Shown here in pieces: positions 42,154-52,755 of a stretch of DNA of 64,000 nucleotides (positions are counted from its first letter, which is position 1; each line of letters opens with the position of its first letter). A program made the translations under genes and the position numbers. The notes beneath the pieces are model-generated. The model saw nothing but the letters and a program-made list of their open reading frames with translations, had not been told where the DNA came from and ran no database searches. Source of the DNA: Bolinopsis microptera (lineage: Eukaryota > Ctenophora > Tentaculata > Lobata > Bolinopsidae); NCBI RefSeq assembly GCF_026151205.1, contig NC_087080.1, positions 14,455,337-14,519,336 on the forward strand, written 5' to 3'.

Positions 42154-43290
42154 TTGGCACCACGTCAACTAGCTTGCTAGACTCAGTATATGATCCATTT
42201 AATGGGGAGCTGACAGACTGGTTTAATGTTAACTCAGGCACAGGTCAGGGTGACATTCAAGCACCTCCTGTCTTTAATTTCTGCCTAAACTTTTCTGCAT
42301 TTCTGGCTGAGACCAACAAGACCATCAGTCAAGGCGCAGTGCTGCAGAAGGAGAGGAAGACGGTCGAGGAAAAGGTCATTCTGGACACCGATTATGCTGA
42401 TGACATGGCTATTATGGACAACTCAGGGGAAGGCCTACAGGAGTCAACTGATCTATTAGTTCATTACAGCTCCTACGCTGGGCTCAGAATAAAAGCAAAG
42501 AAGACCCAATGCATGGCTGTAAGCAAGTGCGCCTCCCAGCGTCCTTTCATCAACGATGATTGTATTGAGCTGTTGGTTGAGGGTGAACCCATTGAGCACA
42601 TAGCAGGTTAGCAACTTTTTCTACCTGGGTGCAACTATCAGTGGGGATAGGACAATCAACAGAGACCTGAATGTCCGTATTCAGAGGGCTAATGGCGCCT
42701 TTCATCGGTTCTGGAACATTTGGAATAGCAGAACTATAAAGACTCCGACCAAGATCAGGATCTATAGGGCTGCTGTCCTCACCATCTTGGTTTATGGAGC
42801 TGAAGTCTGGAACACCACCAAAAAGCAGATAAAACGCTTCGAGGTTTTCCATCAGACCTCCTTGAGAAGGATCCTTAGGATTAAATGGTTCTTTCATGTT
42901 TCCAACGAAGAAGTTCTTAGGAGGGCTGGCATCAAGTCAGTTGAGACTTTCATCAGTGCTGCCAGGCTACGTTGGTATGGACATGTAGTTAGAATGCCAG
43001 ACTCTAGACTACCGAGGTTTCTGTTGAACTGGAAGCCAAATTATGGAAAGAGGTCAAGGGGCAGACCCCGTAAGAACTGGAAGACCTGCGTACTCGAAGG
43101 TGCTGCTAAGTTTACAGGTGTTGAAAACATCGACAACAACACAACAGAAGCTTTGGCTACCAACCGAGTACAGTGGAGACATATGTTACGCCGCCAACGC
43201 GATGTGTGTGATGCACAGGCCACTCGAACGACTAGGAGGAGACCTTACCATGTAACATGTAACATGTATGTATGAGTCTCGTGATATGAG
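42154..43290 (+). pseudogene. RTE-like LINE, 5'-truncated reverse transcriptase
   Basis: The first frame (to about 42605) holds the GTGQGD box before motif B, then DTDYADDMAIM (catalytic YADD). A frameshift at about 42606 leads to a second frame with FFYLGATIS, VYGAEVWNT, RLRWYGHVVRM and RGRPRKNW, the C-terminal marks of RTE-type LINEs. It ends in catgtaacatgtaacatgta, a simple-repeat tail as usual for this clade. Non-functional. Confidence 0.88.
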
Positions 43291-44641
43291 GCAAATCAAA
43301 CGTACTCGTGCCTATCACTGTGCGCGGCTCTCTTTTCGAGCTTCTCTCCTAGTATATTAATTGATCATACGTGAGAGGAGCGAGCAATACTGCAATTATA
43401 GACCAGCAAAGCAAGCTTAGTAACTTCAGCAGTCAGCTAGTGAGTTATGTCCAATTTAAGGTTAAGACTTGATCTGGACCAGTCATTTAAGGGCCTACGA
43501 AATAATTTCCACCGGTTAATTTTGTTGAGCTGAACATCCTGCACCCTTTGGACATCCTCGATTTGCTGGAATCTCAAAAATGGAGAGCTGGAGGCCAGTC
43601 TTGAGTCTAACAGGTTCTAATCCTATGTATCAGAGCTACCAATTCAGCTTGTGTGTTATTTCCAGTTTAACTAATACTATACATGCCCTTTATCATATAA
43701 TAATGCCCCTTACTCATAATGTAACTGTTACTGTATATACATTAAGTATAATTTATCGCGGTAATTTTCAAGTGTCCAATATTTTCTTAACCATTTAGTT
43801 TGGGTGATATGACAGATCTAATTTTCGTTATTTTTATAAGCAGAGAGAACATAGATGTTTGAAATGTAAGCAGTAAGTACATGTATAACAATTTGTTTTT
43901 AAAAGAACAGGCATATTAAATTCGAGACAAACATGCAGATTAGTAATCATTAATAAAAATAATCACAATTTATAGCAATCGACTGATTTATTTAAATCAA
44001 AAGCAAGGATTCATTATTCATATACAACCCAGTCAAAACATTCAATTTCATCGTCTACGATTGACGATTTTTATTTTAAATTTGCTTCATAGGTTTGTAA
44101 CGTAAGAACATTTTAAGCATGTTAAATAATAAATCTTTGGTGGTTGCACTAGAACCAAATAAAAATCAGTTGATTGTTCCTTAATTTAATTAATTAATTA
44201 ATTAATTAAATTAATTAATTCTGAGATATTTATGCGAATCCCAACTCTTTCAGGTATTCTTCAGCAGCACTTTCCTCGACCTGTGAACAGATTTCACTTG
44301 ATAGAAATAGTTTAGTCCTGGTATGTTGAAATTGCTATGTAGTACTAGTCGTTATCTACATATATAATCCCAATAAATCTGTGCACGTGTGTGTGTGTCT
44401 ATGCGTGTGTCTGTTTGTAATTTATGAACAGTTTAATCAAGAAAACGGTAAGAGATATGGGACTGGTTTTTTTTCGGTATAGTGCGACAAAACTCTGACG
44501 GTGCGCCGGTTTCGACTTAGCGAGTTCATACTTTTGCACCGTTTGTACTTTTGCACCGTTTGTACTTTTGCAATTCAACTGCGATAGTGAAGTCCCGGCC
44601 GTAGGCACGAGTTACATTAGTACTGTATATATAATATAATA

Positions 44642-44672
<31 letters not shown>

Positions 44673-44702
44673 TTCAAAATATATGATACAAAACTCGAAG
44701 TA
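43291..44702. other. AT-rich interval with simple repeats
   Basis: Contains (taat)n at about 44178-44220, a (gt)n stretch near 44390, and (at)n at about 44641-44670. A possible small exon at 44255 is noted with the CCP-like gene. Nothing else. Confidence 0.4.
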
Positions 44703-46925
44703 TCAAACCTGTCTAGAATCTGATTCCTCGACGTTCGATTCTACTTTAGACTCTACTATTTGTTCCTCGATAACCCGTTCGACGACCATTTCTTCAATGT
44801 TTCTTGACTTCTCTGTGATAAAAATGATATGAATACTTTTGTTAGAGTAACTTGTTAAAGTACCATTTATCTAGGGATAGACCAGGTTAATTTATATGTT
44901 AAATCTTGTACGACCACTTGAAAATAAAAGACAATCGTTTGTATATAAATTACCTTGATCATCATAATCATCAATCATTTCATCCAGTTGCTCCAGAACA
45001 CTTTCACCCTCAACCTCTTCCTCACTCTCACCCTCAAACTGCTCCCATTGTTCCAGAACACTTTCACCCTCAACCTCTTCTTCACTCTCACCCTCAACCT
45101 CTTCCTCACTCTCACCCTCAAACTGCTCCCATTGTTCCGGAACACTTTCACCCTCAACCTCTTCCTCACTTTCTCTCTCAAACTGCTCCCCTTCGACCTC
45201 TGTAATCAGTTCATCCTCCTTTTCTACCTCAGTTTCCGCCTCCCACCACTCGTTCTCGAATGTTGTGTCATCGATTTCCTCTTCTATCACAACCTGCACC
45301 TGCTTGTGGAAGGGAATTGGCGTATAAGTTGGATGGAATTCAAGATTTATAGTTTTAACCAAGTTTCGACTAGGCGTACGCTGGGGGGGGGGGGGGGGGG
45401 GGGAAATCAAGCGCAAATTTCATAATAATATGGTTTGGACTGATTTGGAGAAAACCTAAAGTCGGAATTTTGTTTATAACTATAAGTTTAAGGATTTTGG
45501 AGCGTTTTAATAAACTTGGTAAATCACTAAATGGTCATGCCTGATTTTTTATCCTTCCGAGTTTCGCATACCATGACTTGCTGACTTGTAGCCGCAGACC
45601 GGGGTTATTTTCACAGTTCTGAATTACAGTTTCATGTAACCATGGTAAACAATGATTTGGATTTTCTCAGATCGTTAATCATTATCACACCTCAGATCAT
45701 GAGGTCTCGTTCTAGTGGATTTTCGTCGGAGTGTTTGGTGAGATCATCGGTGACCAGTCATTTGCGCGATAGCAATGACCATTTACCAGTGAATATTTCA
45801 ATCCACGATTTCAGTGAGAAAAATTAAAATTTGAGAGAAAACTTTAATATGAATATCGTCGTAAACCTTGCTCTAATCCCCAAGCAATTATAAGCCAACC
45901 CGTTAGTTATATTTCTGAATCTAGTATGTACATAGGTACTTGAAGCTATATACTCCAGTTGTTCGCATAAATAATATAACTGGGTCCACTGTTGACTGTA
46001 ACGAAAATAACGATTGTTGGGACTTGGTGGTTTAAAAACACACAAAATGATTGGATCCTTTAATGATAAATGAATAGAAGTGCTATGTTACTAGTATTAC
46101 GTCTGTACTTTGTACGAACCTCTATCTCCTCGGAAGATCTGAAAGTTTGTCCTAACCGTTCCAGTAACTCTCTCAACTCCTTTATCTAAAACAAAATATT
46201 CTGTTAGAAATAAAAGTATATGTTTTAGTCCAATTCATAAATTCATGAATGTCGTCTGATTTCAGATACAATTTTTTTAGTATCTATTTTATGGATAAAA
46301 CACTGTGCATCTTGAGCACCAAGGAAGTAAAACTTAGAGGTTTATCATATATAATTTCAACCTTAATATCACGTCCAACTCACCACTCCTTAACCAAATT
46401 GAAATAGTAAAAGAAATAACATACTGATTTTTAGGGTGCAATCAATTAGAGTGCAAGGTAAGGTTACTATAGTTACAAGGTAACGACATACCGTCTGGAG
46501 GGTAGATTCAAGAGTATCGGTTGTTTTCTCCTCCAATAGAGAAAGTTCCCCTTGCATCGCGTTGAGTGCATCAAAGGGAGCGCCGGCCGGAGCTGATACA
46601 ATTTGTTAGGAGAATATTAACATTAATTAATTAGTAATTACTAAAGAGTGCTGCTCAGAGTTATTACTATATTAATATACTGATTTAATTCTGATACTCA
46701 TTACTCATTGTCTTGAATTTAGATTTATACGTTGATTTCGAAGATAGATTTGATACTTTCAAGTATAACAATTACAACGGCCTAAAATTGTAAGTTAAAA
46801 TCTTTAAACAGAATAGAGACAATGACTCTTGAAAACATGTAAACAAGTTTTATTTTCAACTTACCAGGAATGGGATGGGCCAGAATATGTGCCAGGCAAA
46901 GGGATAACAAAACACAGAACTTCAT
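44703..46925 (-). CDS. Secreted, highly acidic Glu-repeat protein (five exons)
   Basis: A complete minus-strand model: exons 46925-46865, 46592-46492, 46185-46120, 45299-44954 and 44812-44703, all GT-AG and in phase, about 227 residues. Exon 1 is a signal peptide (MKFCVLLSLCLAHILAHP). Exons 2-3 form a short amphipathic helix region (MQGELSLLEEKTTDT, KELRELLERLGQTF). Exon 4 is dominated by Glu: VVIEEEIDD, then repeats of FEGESEEEVEGES and VLEQWEQ. Exon 5 continues acidic (MVVERVIEEQIVES) to a TGA. A secreted polyanion suggests calcium or matrix binding, but function is unknown. A 21-base G run lies in the intron before exon 4. Confidence 0.8.
44970..45205 (-). repeat. Tandem repeats within exon 4 of the acidic protein
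   Basis: Units coding for EGESEEEV and for SVLEQWEQF are repeated two to four times, with small changes (for example VPEQ for VLEQ). Confidence 0.8.
45383..45403 (+). repeat. 21-base G homopolymer
   Basis: In intron 3 of the acidic-protein gene. It makes a false polyproline ORF on the minus strand. Confidence 0.95.
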
Positions 46926-47516
46926 ACCAAGTTCAGTAACCTATTAATATAATTATTAAGTATCTATATCAAGGATAATGACTAATGAGAAAGGTCCGTT
47001 GATCCACCCACAACGGTAAATTTATACAGATTACAGTGGCCTTTCACAATTAAAACGTATTTCTAATATGAGTATAATGAAAATCTTATTTAAGCTTAAA
47101 CAAAGCTATTACGCGATATTTTATTCGCAATAATATCTGTGAAAACTTAATGCACGCGACAAAAACTAAATGGCCCGAAGGTTCTCCTTTGTAAACAATA
47201 AAATTAAATCTTCGAGTTCGACGAATCCAGCAAAATGAATGAATTATAACACCCTGGCGGATTCTCAGAAATGCGTCTCTCATACTGCGATCAGTGCGTT
47301 AGCTAACGTCACGCTACGAAACTGGGCTTCACTTTCGAGTTAAGGTGTTCACTGCCCCCCTCTTCCTACACCCCTGCTGTTCATCCATCTACTGATTGTA
47401 AAGGAGCTGAGAAATATGGTTCGTATGAAAACGTCAGTGTTTCTTGGAAATAAAATTCCAATCAGCTGATATACTGTCTGTTAGGTATGTAACATTATCC
47501 AGCAAACATGGAACAT
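46926..47516. other. Promoter side of the acidic-protein gene
   Basis: AT-rich 5' flank. No further exon was recognised. Confidence 0.45.
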
Positions 47517-47720
47517 TTAGTTTTAAATTGTTCTCAATTTCTATAAAAGCTACGATCATAGGATCGTGTATGATACTCTTCCAAATAACAATCACCAAAG
47601 GTACTTATCGGTCTTTATGACTTATACTGACATAGGTACTTATACTGACATAATATGTTACGGTACTTAATATAGTAACATTGGTACCAATAATCAGACG
47701 TATTAAAGCCATATTTTAGT

Positions 47721-48460
47721 GACGATACTCAGTGATAATACTCAGTGGTGACACTCAGTGGTGACACTCAGTGGTGATACTCAGTGGTGATACTCAGTGG
47801 TGACACTCAGTGGTGACACTCAGTGGTGATACTCAGTGGTGATACTCAGTGGTGACACTCAGTGGTGACACTCAGTGGTGATACTCAGTGGTGATACTCA
47901 GTGGTGACACTCAGTGGTGATACTCAGTGGTGATACTCAGTGGTGATACTCAGTGGTGATACTCAGTGATGATACTCAGTGATGATACTCAGTGGTGATA
48001 CTCAGTGGTGATACTCAGTGATGACACTCAGTGGTGATACTCAGTGGTGACACTCAGTGGTGACACTCAGTGGTGACATTCAGTGGTGATACTCAGTGGT
48101 GACACTCAGTGGTGACACTCAGTGGTGATACTCAGTGGTGATACTCAGTGGTGATACTCAGTGATGATACTCAGTGGTGATACTCAGTGATGATACTCAG
48201 TGGTGACACTCAGTGATGATACTCAGTGGTGATACTCAGTGGTGATACTCAGTGATGATACTTAGTGGTGATACTCAGTGGTAATACTCAGTGGTGATAC
48301 TCAGTGGTGATACTCAGTGATGATACTCAGTGTTGATACTCAGTGGTGATACTCAGTGGTGATACTCAGTGGTGATACTCAGTGGTGATACTCAGTGGTG
48401 ATACTCAGTGGTGATACTCAGTGGTGATACTCAGTGGTGATACTCAGTGGTGATACTCAG
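47721..48460. repeat. 13-bp minisatellite, copy 1
   Basis: About 57 copies of actcagtggtgat with gtgac, gatgat and similar variants. Confidence 0.95.
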
Positions 48461-49420
48461 TTCATTTCATGGTTAAACTTACATGAGTTATTTGATTTAC
48501 TCCTATTGAGTTTATAAAATTAGGTAAAATAATTGGAGTTTTGGCTCAAATCACACATTGTCATCTTCACGCTATAAGTATAAGTATAATAAGTATATTC
48601 GTTAGTTTTATCATTTATAGGTAATCAAACTTACATATACCGCGCCTCTCGGGGAAATGTATGAATGCTCGGTGAAGGGATAATCAATATTGGTAGTGCT
48701 CGAAAACCAGTGTAAAAGCGTGAATAGGCCCGGTCATCTTACTTTGTCGGCAGCCAATCAAAACAGTGTTTGACTTGACGGTTGAACTACAGAATACCTC
48801 TGTTTTGTGGCTTTTCTAACTCACCCAAGACAATTGATAGGTTTATTTTATTTTTTATCTCACTTTGTGTGCCTATTAAGGTATGTAATGTGGCGTACAA
48901 ACAAAATAAAACGCTGTAATTTTTTATATTTTGCTAATGAAAATAGTTTATATAATTAATACTATTTTTCCTTACACAACAGTTTTAAAATTCTAAACGT
49001 TTGTTCACGTGAAAAAATCATTCAAAAATTTAATATTGAGAGTTGCATTTGTCAACATTTTAAATTCTTACAAGTCACTGTAAAGATTAAAAGTTTCTAC
49101 ATTCTCAAAAACATGTTCATCGCCTTGTCCTTGGATTGAGAATCCAACAGAAGGACGTTGGTTCCGGGTCTCAGTTTCTCTAGCATGCCTCCTCGCACTC
49201 GTAAGAAGCAGTTCCTAGCCACATAGTGTTGGGTTTGCAGGTGCACACCTGGGCGGGATCAGGGGTTAGTTTATCTTGTCAGTTATATATTTTATTCAGT
49301 TGTATTACTTATTCTTAAATGACATTTTAGGAGTTCAAAGTATATTATTTCTACTAGCAGCTTGTCTGTTGAACGAGATTAAACGACAAAATAACGAAGG
49401 AAGAAAGTTGGCCTGCAATC
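48461..49420. other. Non-coding part of the 1980-bp unit
   Basis: No supported gene. A 64-codon plus-strand ORF at 49276 overlaps the antisense of the VWC exon and is not credible. Confidence 0.5.
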
Positions 49421-49496
49421 TCAGAGCCGTACCTTGGGGCAAGCATCCTCTTCCTCAGGCATGTGGATGAGAGTTGTGTCAAAGTCGACCCAGCCA

Positions 49497-51476
49497 TTAG
49501 TTTTAAATTGTTCTCAATTTCTATAAAAGCTACGATCATAGGATCGTGTATGATACTCTTCCAAATAACAATCACCAAAGGTACTTATCGGTCTTTATGA
49601 CTTATACTGACATAGGTACTTATACTGACATAATATGTTACGGTACTTAATATAGTAACATTGGTACCAATAATCAGACGTATTAAAGCCATATTTTAGT
49701 GACGATACTCAGTGATAATACTCAGTGGTGACACTCAGTGGTGACACTCAGTGGTGATACTCAGTGGTGATACTCAGTGGTGACACTCAGTGGTGACACT
49801 CAGTGGTGATACTCAGTGGTGATACTCAGTGGTGACACTCAGTGGTGACACTCAGTGGTGATACTCAGTGGTGATACTCAGTGGTGACACTCAGTGGTGA
49901 TACTCAGTGGTGATACTCAGTGGTGATACTCAGTGGTGATACTCAGTGATGATACTCAGTGATGATACTCAGTGGTGATACTCAGTGGTGATACTCAGTG
50001 ATGACACTCAGTGGTGATACTCAGTGGTGACACTCAGTGGTGACACTCAGTGGTGACATTCAGTGGTGATACTCAGTGGTGACACTCAGTGGTGACACTC
50101 AGTGGTGATACTCAGTGGTGATACTCAGTGGTGATACTCAGTGATGATACTCAGTGGTGATACTCAGTGATGATACTCAGTGGTGACACTCAGTGATGAT
50201 ACTCAGTGGTGATACTCAGTGGTGATACTCAGTGATGATACTTAGTGGTGATACTCAGTGGTAATACTCAGTGGTGATACTCAGTGGTGATACTCAGTGA
50301 TGATACTCAGTGTTGATACTCAGTGGTGATACTCAGTGGTGATACTCAGTGGTGATACTCAGTGGTGATACTCAGTGGTGATACTCAGTGGTGATACTCA
50401 GTGGTGATACTCAGTGGTGATACTCAGTGGTGATACTCAGTTCATTTCATGGTTAAACTTACATGAGTTATTTGATTTACTCCTATTGAGTTTATAAAAT
50501 TAGGTAAAATAATTGGAGTTTTGGCTCAAATCACACATTGTCATCTTCACGCTATAAGTATAAGTATAATAAGTATATTCGTTAGTTTTATCATTTATAG
50601 GTAATCAAACTTACATATACCGCGCCTCTCGGGGAAATGTATGAATGCTCGGTGAAGGGATAATCAATATTGGTAGTGCTCGAAAACCAGTGTAAAAGCG
50701 TGAATAGGCCCGGTCATCTTACTTTGTCGGCAGCCAATCAAAACAGTGTTTGACTTGACGGTTGAACTACAGAATACCTCTGTTTTGTGGCTTTTCTAAC
50801 TCACCCAAGACAATTGATAGGTTTATTTTATTTTTTATCTCACTTTGTGTGCCTATTAAGGTATGTAATGTGGCGTACAAACAAAATAAAACGCTGTAAT
50901 TTTTTATATTTTGCTAATGAAAATAGTTTATATAATTAATACTATTTTTCCTTACACAACAGTTTTAAAATTCTAAACGTTTGTTCACGTGAAAAAATCA
51001 TTCAAAAATTTAATATTGAGAGTTGCATTTGTCAACATTTTAAATTCTTACAAGTCACTGTAAAGATTAAAAGTTTCTACATTCTCAAAAACATGTTCAT
51101 CGCCTTGTCCTTGGATTGAGAATCCAACAGAAGGACGTTGGTTCCGGGTCTCAGTTTCTCTAGCATGCCTCCTCGCACTCGTAAGAAGCAGTTCCTAGCC
51201 ACATAGTGTTGGGTTTGCAGGTGCACACCTGGGCGGGATCAGGGGTTAGTTTATCTTGTCAGTTATATATTTTATTCAGTTGTATTACTTATTCTTAAAT
51301 GACATTTTAGGAGTTCAAAGTATATTATTTCTACTAGCAGCTTGTCTGTTGAACGAGATTAAACGACAAAATAACGAAGGAAGAAAGTTGGCCTGCAATC
51401 TCAGAGCCGTACCTTGGGGCAAGCATCCTCTTCCTCAGGCATGTGGATGAGAGTTGTGTCAAAGTCGACCCAGCCA
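49497..51476. repeat. 1980-bp tandem duplication, copy 2
   Basis: Second copy. Its right edge lies inside the functional last exon of the VWC-like gene. Confidence 0.97.
49701..50440. repeat. 13-bp minisatellite, copy 2
   Basis: Base-for-base copy of 47721-48460, including its variant units. The whole array was therefore duplicated at once. Confidence 0.95.
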
Positions 51477-52396
51477 GCAGCTCCATCGTCGTTAGTCACG
51501 TGACATTTGTGAGGACACCACATGGAGGTACAGAGAGCCAGTCCGTCGTGGGTACAGATGCACTGGTTGCAGCCGTCACTGTAGGGGCCCCATGCTCGCA
51601 CTGCAGGGGAGTCATGGTTACAATAATTAGATGTGTTATTTTGAAAATAACCAAGTAAAGGTTACTAATAATATTAATAATATGTACATTTCAGCTATAG
51701 ATATTAATTTAATGCTCAGTAAGTAAGGTTAACCTCAGATGTTACTTAGGTTACTAAGGTTACTAAAGTTACTGAGGTTACTAAGGTTACTGAGGTTACT
51801 AAGGTTACTGAGGTTACTAAGGTTACTAAGGTTACTAAGGTTACTAAGGTTACTAAGGTTACTAAGGTTACTAAGGTTACTGAGGTTACTAAGGTTACAA
51901 AACCTCAGATATTACAAAAACACGTGTCCTGATAGACAGAACTCACTTGTTTTTCCAGAACCGTCCATGTAGTGACAAGGAGGACAGAGCATGTGATCAC
52001 AGCTCACCTCACCTCCCTGGTTACAGGTGCAGCTACTGCATCCATCCATGAAGCTGTCTCCTGCGTTGTAAATCTGCCTGTAATATTAACAATGTTTTAT
52101 TTTTACATTTTAGTCTTTATTGTGATGTTCGAGTTTCTAGTTGAAGCTGTAAATCTTGATACTCTTAAATTAGTCGAGTTTTGTGGGTGACTGAAAAACG
52201 AACCAACCTACAGTAGTTACATAATTATTGAATTTGTTATAAAAGATTTTAAAATGTCAAAATTGTTGCATTAATCAAGATTGATAAGAGGTTAAGTAAG
52301 TAATACTCACTGGTTGAAGAAGCAGAAATCACCCATGCTCGAAGGAAAAGCCAGTCCGAGGGCAACTACACATCCGAGAAGTATGAAGATCTTCAT
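51401..52396 (-). CDS. Small secreted Cys-rich protein with two VWC/pacifastin-like modules
   Basis: Three exons in phase: 52396-52311, 52077-51947 and 51600-51401, 138 residues. Exon 1 gives a signal peptide (MKIFILLGCVVALGLAFP). Module 1 is GDSFMDGCSSCTC, then VSCDHMLCPPC. Module 2 is GPYSDGCNQCICTHDG, then LCTSMWCPHKC. The C-x2-C-x-C pattern followed by C-x4-C-x2/3-C is that of VWC domains; pacifastin-type inhibitors look similar. Such proteins act outside the cell as BMP-binding or protease-binding modules; which applies here is not known. The tail (CHVTNDDGAAGWVDFD) ends at a TGA. A donor-like ag|gtacgg at 51412 could instead continue to another exon. Confidence 0.82.
51740..51898. repeat. 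9-bp tandem repeat in an intron of the VWC-like gene
   Basis: About 17 copies of ttactaagg with gagg variants. It gives a false Leu/Arg repeat ORF. Confidence 0.93.
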
Positions 52397-52573
52397 GTTG
52401 ATTGTTGAAAACAAAAGTTTCGCTACAATTATAATCTGTTATAATTTTGTATAACTATTAATTTTGTATAACTATTAATTTTGTATAACTATGTACTATG
52501 AAACAGGGGCACATGTACACTTTGACTTACAAAAGAGTTCGTGATATATACAAGCTTAGTGCATTATGATCAG

Positions 52574-52755
52574 AAGTTCTAAAAAGGCCCAAATATTGTG
52601 GCCCCAGTTCTAAAAAGGCCCAAATATTGTGGCCCCAGAGATCTAAAAAGGCCCAAATATTGTGGCCCCAGAGTTCTAAAAAGCCCCAGAGTTCTAAAAA
52701 GGCCCAAATATTTTGGCCCCAGAGTTCTAAAAAGGCCCAAATATTTTAGCCCCAG
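52574..52755. repeat. 35-bp tandem repeat upstream of the VWC-like gene
   Basis: Five to six copies of agttctaaaaaggcccaaat followed by attgtggcccc, one of them shortened, about 180 bases upstream of the start codon. Confidence 0.85.

Larger units (their letters stand above)
47517..49496. repeat. 1980-bp tandem duplication, copy 1
   Basis: Identical by inspection to 49497-51476. It contains the 13-bp minisatellite and, at its right edge, the last 76 coding bases of the VWC-like gene's final exon (49421-49496) as a non-functional copy. Confidence 0.97.

Noticed and set aside
44255-44320. Terminal exon of the CCP-like gene
   Set aside because: Acceptor and phase fit, but only about 20 codons with no recognisable content. 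Mentioned as a possibility, not annotated.
45300-45416. Polyproline N-terminus in front of the acidic protein exon
   Set aside because: It comes from the 21-base G run, which is intronic. The in-phase acceptor at 45299 and the upstream exons explain the gene better.
49276-49470. 64-codon ORF repeated at 51256-51450
   Set aside because: Antisense to the VWC exon and repeated only because of the tandem duplication.
51739-51972. Leu/Arg repeat ORF
   Set aside because: It is a 9-bp tandem repeat in an intron of the VWC-like gene.
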